From contig JACKDL010000009.1 of assembly GCA_020633555.1 (NCBI GenBank), positions 124,001-188,000 of the forward strand: a stretch of DNA of 64,000 bases. Reading direction: 5' to 3'. The translations under genes and the position numbers were made by a program. Below are positions 60,364-64,000 of this stretch, piece after piece. The stretch is from Myxococcales bacterium. Its GTDB lineage: Bacteria > Myxococcota_A > Bradymonadia > UBA7976 > UBA1532. Position 1 is the stretch's first letter; every line of letters begins with the position of its first letter. The notes under the pieces are model-generated. The model did not search any database. It was not told the origin of the DNA and saw only the letters and a program-made list of their open reading frames with translations.

Positions 60364-61238
60364 AGCGCTTGGGCGACTTCACCCTGGTGCGCCGGCGCAT
60401 GCGGCGCTTCGCCGAGCGCAGCGGGCAGCCGCTGCCCGACGTGGACCGGCTGCACGCCGCCGAGGGCCTGCTGCGCCGGCTGGCGGCCACCCCCGAGGGC
60501 CAGCGCTTCGCCCTGCGCGGCGCGCTGCTGCGGCGCACCTGGGGCGGCGCCGAGCCCGGCCCCATTGCGGCGGTGGAGCTGGCCTTCGACGGCACCCCCG
60601 ACGACGTGTGGGCGGCCCTGCAGGCCGCGGCCATGGCCCCTGTGCCCGACGCGGTGCGCTTCGACCCCCACGTGCTCACCGTGGATCCCCTGCCCCGCCC
60701 GGGCAACCGCCCCGCCGTGCGCGCCCGGGTGGCCGCCCGGTTCGCCGAGGCCGACGCCGTGGACATCGAGGTGGAGCTGGGCCCCACCGGCCCCACCGAC
60801 ACCACCGACTTCCCCGCGGTGTTCGGGCCCACCGGCCCCCTGCGCCGCCAGACCCCCGCCGGCGCCTTCGCCGAGCGCCTGCAGGCCCTGGTGGATCCCG
60901 CCCGGGTGCACTTCGCGCCCGCCGATCTGCTGGAGGCCTGGCACATCGCCCGGGTGGCCACCCCCGAGCCCGGCGCCGTGGCCCTGGCCGTGGCCGACGC
61001 CTTCAGCCAGCGCGGCGTGAGCGCCGGCCGCCTGCGCCGCCTGCTGGACGACCGCTTCGGCGAGAGCAAGAGCAGCCTGAAGTCGTGGCGCCGCCACGAA
61101 CGCGACCTGGGCCAGCCCCTGCCCGAGGTGACGGAGGCCGTCGCTGCCGTCCGCGCGCTGGTGCTGGCCGCTGGCATCGACGAGGACGAGACCCGCCTGG
61201 GGCAGACGACCCTGCCGCCCATCGCGGACTTCCGGTAG
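60360..61238 (+). CDS. AbiEii-like nucleotidyltransferase family protein
   Basis: 292 residues, ATGA overlap with the DUF99 gene. FALRGALLRRTW (50-61) corresponds to the KGG-LLR motif of AbiEii/AbiGii toxins, and the C-terminal helical part (DLLEAWHIARVATPEPGAVALAVADAF, RG) to the family's R..DLYDL..I end. The expected metal site DLD is replaced by VELAF (72-76), so nucleotidyl transfer may be lost. Its partner AbiEi is absent. Assignment is by pattern, so moderate. As the third gene of the CARF operon it may be a structural or regulatory component. Confidence 0.55.
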   Translation: MKRLGDFTLVRRRMRRFAERSGQPLPDVDRLHAAEGLLRRLAATPEGQRFALRGALLRRTWGGAEPGPIAAVELAFDGTPDDVWAALQAAAMAPVPDAVRFDPHVLTVDPLPRPGNRPAVRARVAARFAEADAVDIEVELGPTGPTDTTDFPAVFGPTGPLRRQTPAGAFAERLQALVDPARVHFAPADLLEAWHIARVATPEPGAVALAVADAFSQRGVSAGRLRRLLDDRFGESKSSLKSWRRHERDLGQPLPEVTEAVAAVRALVLAAGIDEDETRLGQTTLPPIADFR

Positions 61239-61252
61239 CGCCCAGCCAACGG

Positions 61253-61304
61253 ATCACCCCACCGGCAGGGTGATGCGCACCTCCGTGGATCTTGGGAGCC
61301 CAAG
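61253..61304 (+). terminator. Two adjacent hairpins after the CARF operon
   Basis: ATCACCC-loop-GGGTGAT (61253-61274) and CTTGGG-AG-CCCAAG (61291-61304) follow the stop at 61238 closely. They probably end the CARF-DUF99-AbiEii transcript. No T tract, so Rho may take part. Confidence 0.4.
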
Positions 61305-61344
61305 GCACTGGCCAGCCGCACCAGCGAACTCACCATGGGCGCGT

Positions 61345-61422
61345 AACCACCTGAGCAGACACAGATTCTGAGAAAGTCGAACAGAAAGACGCTACAGGCA
61401 CCCAAGACGGCCGATAGGGATC
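61345..61422 (+). promoter_or_regulatory. Copy C of the three-copy intergenic element
   Basis: AACCACCTG, 36 bases with the inverted repeat TTCTG..CAGAA (61366-61386), CGCTACA at 61390-61396, 14 bases, CCGATAGGGATC at 61411-61422. It lies 28 bases before the transposase gene start. Its GCCGATA end resembles a sigma-28 type -10, but the spacing to TACA (13) is shorter than the usual 15. Confidence 0.55.
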
Positions 61423-61449
61423 CCAGACCCCGCATCGCCCGAGCCCGCC

Positions 61450-62784
61450 ATGCCGCGCCCCTGCCGCTACTACCCCGGGATGGTGACCCTGGAGGTCATG
61501 ACCCGCACGCTGGAAGCCCGCCGCCTGCTGCGCCCCAGCGACGAGCTCAACGACCTGGTGCTTGGCGTCTTCGGCCACGTGCTGGAACGCCACGCGGACA
61601 CGGTACGCCTGCACGAGCTGAGCTTCCTGTCGACGCACTACCACAGCGGCCTCAGCGCCACCTGCCAGGCCGCCGGCTCGGCCTTCATGCGCGACCTGAA
61701 CAGCGCGATGGCCAAGAAGGTGGGCCTGGAGTGCGAGTGGGAGGCCAAGGTCTGGGGGCAGCGCTATTCGGCCACCGTGCTGCACGAGAGCGCCCAGCCC
61801 GCGCGGCAGCTCTACATCGCCGAGCAGGGCCTGCCCGAGAACCTGTTTGCCTCGCCGGCCGACAACCCCTGCGTGAACTCCATCAGCGCCAAGGCCCGCG
61901 GCGAGTTCGAGCTGCAGGGCACCTGGTACGACAAGACCGCCATGAGCAAGGCCGGCGTCGCCTGGCACAGCGAGCGGCGCGCCGAGTTCGGCCGCAAGGT
62001 CACCGTGCCGCTGCACCCCTGGCCCTTCGAGCAACGCTGGACCAAGACCCGCCGCCAGCGCGAAGCCAAGACCCTCATCGAGCGGAGCACACTGGCCCAC
62101 GCCAGGCGCCGGGAAGCCGAAGGCGTTGAGGTGATGGGGGCGGAGCGCATGCGCGCGGCAGACCCTCGCTCGCGGACCAAGAACCCGCAGACGGGCACGG
62201 GCGCGCCTCGGGTGCGGGGGACGGCGCAGGAGGTCGCGGACTATCTGGCCGGCTACGCCGAGGGCATGGAGGCCCGCGAGCGCGCGCTGGACGCCGCCGC
62301 CGAAGCGCTGGACCTGACCGGGTGGGGCGACGACTTCGCCATCCCGGGCCCGCTGGAGGCCGCGCTGCGTCGGACCGCCGAGCAGCGCGCCAAGGTCGCG
62401 GCCAACCTGACCCGCGCGGGCCACGGTGCCGAGGACAGCGCTGACCCCGGACCGACTGCTCCGCACATCCCCACCTTCGCGGAGCTGGACGCGAAGGCTG
62501 CGGCCGAGCGGCAGGCGCTGAAGGTCTTCACCCGCACCCGCCGGATGAAGCGCCGCCAGCAAGCCCGCAACGCCCGTGTGCGACTCGGCGCTCGGCGGCG
62601 CCGCCGCCTGGCCGCCGGCCCCACCCGCCGCTGCCGCGGCCGGCGCCTGCTGGCCAGGTCAGGCACATCTCGGCGCCGACCTACTCAACGTGTGGTCCAT
62701 CACGGCACCGAGGGCCCAGATCTGCCGGTCGTGATCCGCCCGTTGCGCTTGAGCCGGCCGACAGGCCCCGACCCCGGCGGTTGA
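61450..62784 (+). CDS. Y1/REP-associated (RAYT-like) HUH transposase with basic tail
   Basis: 444 residues. The start region (MPRPCRYYPG..) and TLEVMTRTLEARRLLRPSDELN, FLSTHYHSGLS (the HUH pair in T-H-Y-H), FMRDLNSAMAKK and WGQRYSATVL match the TnpA-REP/IS200-like single-strand transposases. The Tyr expected to attack DNA may be in the following helical segment (RQLYIAEQG). Residues about 180-370 have no recognised motif, and the final 75 residues are Arg-rich, so the protein is over twice the usual 150-200. Copy C of the shared element lies just upstream, and a tandem repeat follows downstream. Probably a domesticated or mobile REP-type element. Confidence 0.72.
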   Translation: MPRPCRYYPGMVTLEVMTRTLEARRLLRPSDELNDLVLGVFGHVLERHADTVRLHELSFLSTHYHSGLSATCQAAGSAFMRDLNSAMAKKVGLECEWEAKVWGQRYSATVLHESAQPARQLYIAEQGLPENLFASPADNPCVNSISAKARGEFELQGTWYDKTAMSKAGVAWHSERRAEFGRKVTVPLHPWPFEQRWTKTRRQREAKTLIERSTLAHARRREAEGVEVMGAERMRAADPRSRTKNPQTGTGAPRVRGTAQEVADYLAGYAEGMEARERALDAAAEALDLTGWGDDFAIPGPLEAALRRTAEQRAKVAANLTRAGHGAEDSADPGPTAPHIPTFAELDAKAAAERQALKVFTRTRRMKRRQQARNARVRLGARRRRRLAAGPTRRCRGRRLLARSGTSRRRPTQRVVHHGTEGPDLPVVIRPLRLSRPTGPDPGG

Positions 62785-63090
62785 CCCCCGCCCCCTGAGT
62801 TCAAAGGGGTTCCACCGATTCCAAGCCCACCAGCGCACCGCGCCAGCGCCCCCTTGCGCACCAAATTCGTGAGCAACGACCGATGTTCGGTCTTTGGTAC
62901 CGCCTGGCACCCTCGGCCCTGGCCAGAGGCCTGAACCCTGAAGTCCCGTGGCACCCGCAGCCCCCACACCTGGCACCCTCGGCCCTGGCCAGAGGCCTGA
63001 ACCCTGAAGTCCCGTGGCACCCGCAGCCCCTACATCACCAGCTACACCACCCGCCGGCGGCTCAGCCAGATCTGAGCGCGCCGCCGCCCC
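62785..63090. repeat. Intergenic region with tandem 66-bp repeat (units at 62903 and 62969)
   Basis: This 306-base stretch has no convincing gene. Two direct copies with period 66 start at 62903 and 62969; the first 62 bases are identical (CCTGGCACCC to CAGCCCC), and the unit holds GGCCCTGGCCAGAGGCC, which is partly palindromic. Lying right after a REP-type transposase it may be its REP-like partner. Apart from the repeat I see only low-complexity sequence. Confidence 0.7.
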
Positions 63091-64000
63091 TCACCCCACC
63101 GGCAGCGTGAAGCGCACCGCCAGGCCGCCACCCTCGGGCAGCGTCGCCTGAATGCTGCCGCCGTGGGCCGCCACGATGCGCTGACACAGGGTCAGGCCCA
63201 GGCCCACGCCGCCGCGGGCCTTGCTGCGGCTCTGCTCGGCCCGCCAGAAGGCGTCGAACAGCTTCGCCACCTCGTCGGGGGCCACGCCGGGGCCGTGGTC
63301 GCGCACGGTGAAGGCCACGGCGCCCTCACCGGCCCCCTCGACGGTGATCTGCACCGGACCGGCGCCGTAGCGGCCGGCGTTGTCGAGCAGGTTGTCGAAC
63401 ACCCGGTGGGCGAAGCGCGGATCCACGTGCAGGGTGCCGTCGGCGTCCTGGGGCACGCTCAACGCCAGGCTGGGGTGGCGGCGGGCGAAGCGGTGGGCGG
63501 CGCTGGCCAGCAGGTCGCTCACGGCCACCTGCTCGCGGCGCAGCACGGCCTCGCCCAGCACGGGGTCCAGCCGGGCCGAGGCCAGCACGTCCTCCACCAG
63601 ACCCTCCAGCTCGGCCAGGTCGCCGTCCACCCCCTGCAGGGGCTCGGGCAGGTCGCCCTCTTCGGCGGCCCACTCCAGCGCCACCCGGATGCGCGCCATG
63701 GGCGTGCGCAGCTCGTGGCTGATGTCGGCCAGCAGGGCCTTCTCGTGGGTGCGCAGCCGGGCCAGGTTGTCGAGCATGCCGTCGATGGCGCCGCCCAGCC
63801 GGCGCAGGTCACCCGAGGCGCGCAGGGGCCCCACCCGGGCCTCCAGATCGCCCTCGGCCACCCGATCCACCGTGCCCACCATGGCCTCGACGGGCCGGGC
63901 GATGCGGCGGGCCCGGGGCCAAGAGATGAGCGCCAGGATCACCAGCAGCCCCGCCACGGCGTAGACGAACTTGCGGGGGTCGTGGCCCCGCCAGCGGGCC
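63091..64000 (-). CDS. Sensor histidine kinase (HAMP, HisKA, HATPase), N-terminus beyond window
   Basis: Partial: coding continues past base 64000. About 300 residues are visible. A membrane helix (AVAGLLVILALISW) is followed by a HAMP-like segment (RIARPVEAM), the phosphoacceptor box DISHELRTPMARI, and the ATP domain: N box DNLLDNAGRYG, G1 RDHGPGVAP, F box FDAFWRAEQSRS and G2 GGVGLGLTLCQRIV. Closest to the EnvZ/CpxA-type kinases. The response regulator gene is not in view. Confidence 0.87.
   Translation of the reverse strand, partial: ARWRGHDPRKFVYAVAGLLVILALISWPRARRIARPVEAMVGTVDRVAEGDLEARVGPLRASGDLRRLGGAIDGMLDNLARLRTHEKALLADISHELRTPMARIRVALEWAAEEGDLPEPLQGVDGDLAELEGLVEDVLASARLDPVLGEAVLRREQVAVSDLLASAAHRFARRHPSLALSVPQDADGTLHVDPRFAHRVFDNLLDNAGRYGAGPVQITVEGAGEGAVAFTVRDHGPGVAPDEVAKLFDAFWRAEQSRSKARGGVGLGLTLCQRIVAAHGGSIQATLPEGGGLAVRFTLPVG

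Noticed and set aside
61390..61416. Sigma-28 (flagellar) promoter reading of the shared element
   Set aside because: GCCGATA fits the -10, but TACA instead of TAAA and 13 bases instead of 15 do not; kept only as an idea, since no motility genes are nearby.
62903..63030. Possible CRISPR array or small coding gene at the 66-bp repeats
   Set aside because: Only two copies without unique spacers; the open frames through it are low-complexity and have no start signals.

Overview
The window comes from a very GC-rich bacterium (roughly 70-75% G+C by eye) and most resembles a member of the Myxococcota. The evidence is several secreted proteins that end in a MYXO-CTERM-like tag (Gly-Cys, a hydrophobic helix, then an Arg cluster), many lipoproteins, cysteine-rich secreted modules and FGE-like lipoproteins. 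There is no rRNA, prophage or CRISPR array. The density of genes is high, and because of the GC content long antisense open frames occur everywhere and were ignored.

Layout. 1-14403: an exported beta-helix/PKD adhesin-like protein running off the left edge, a MYXO-CTERM protein, a STAND-type ATPase regulator and a run of lipoproteins ending in a metzincin protease. 14430-21743: a purine (urate) catabolism locus. allB, an allantoicase-OHCU decarboxylase fusion, hydroxyisourate hydrolase and an MBL-fold hydrolase run on the minus strand; membrane urate oxidase PuuD and a malate synthase homologue run divergently. Together they convert urate to allantoate, ureidoglycolate, glyoxylate and finally malate. 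21844-25092: an FGE-like lipoprotein, an Rpn-type nuclease and a small chain of coupled ORFs. 25154-32675: a tightly overlapping five-gene operon of lower GC (GT2/kinase-like/GT2 giant, DUF1152-like, GTP cyclohydrolase II-NADAR fusion, asparagine-synthase-like amidotransferase, NAT-like acyltransferase). It looks like a horizontally acquired pathway for a GTP-derived metabolite and is the strongest candidate for an undescribed system.

32959-44395: SHOCT/DUF697 protein, a frameshifted FGE lipoprotein, a hypothetical, an APH-like kinase, ttcA, an S1-domain protein, a phosphofructokinase, and a TonB receptor divergent from a lipoprotein. 44469-48857: tRNA-Ala(CGC) with a terminator, followed by a PIN/HTH toxin-antitoxin pair and a PLD-helicase-DUF3427 protein, a small defence-like island. 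48971-55732: sugar-modifying oxidoreductase, J-domain protein and LbH acetyltransferase, then a 1307-residue protein that appears to be two surface proteins fused through an internal MYXO-CTERM tag and a lipoprotein signal.

55804-64000: a MYXO-CTERM subtilase, then an operon of a Card1/Can2-like CARF nuclease, a DUF99 protein and an AbiEii-like protein (a second defence candidate, without CRISPR), a Y1/REP-type transposase, a tandem 66-bp repeat and a sensor kinase running off the right edge. Three intergenic regions (24106, 34655, 61345) share a noncoding element with fixed spacing (CGCTACA-N14-CCGAT), one copy just upstream of the transposase.
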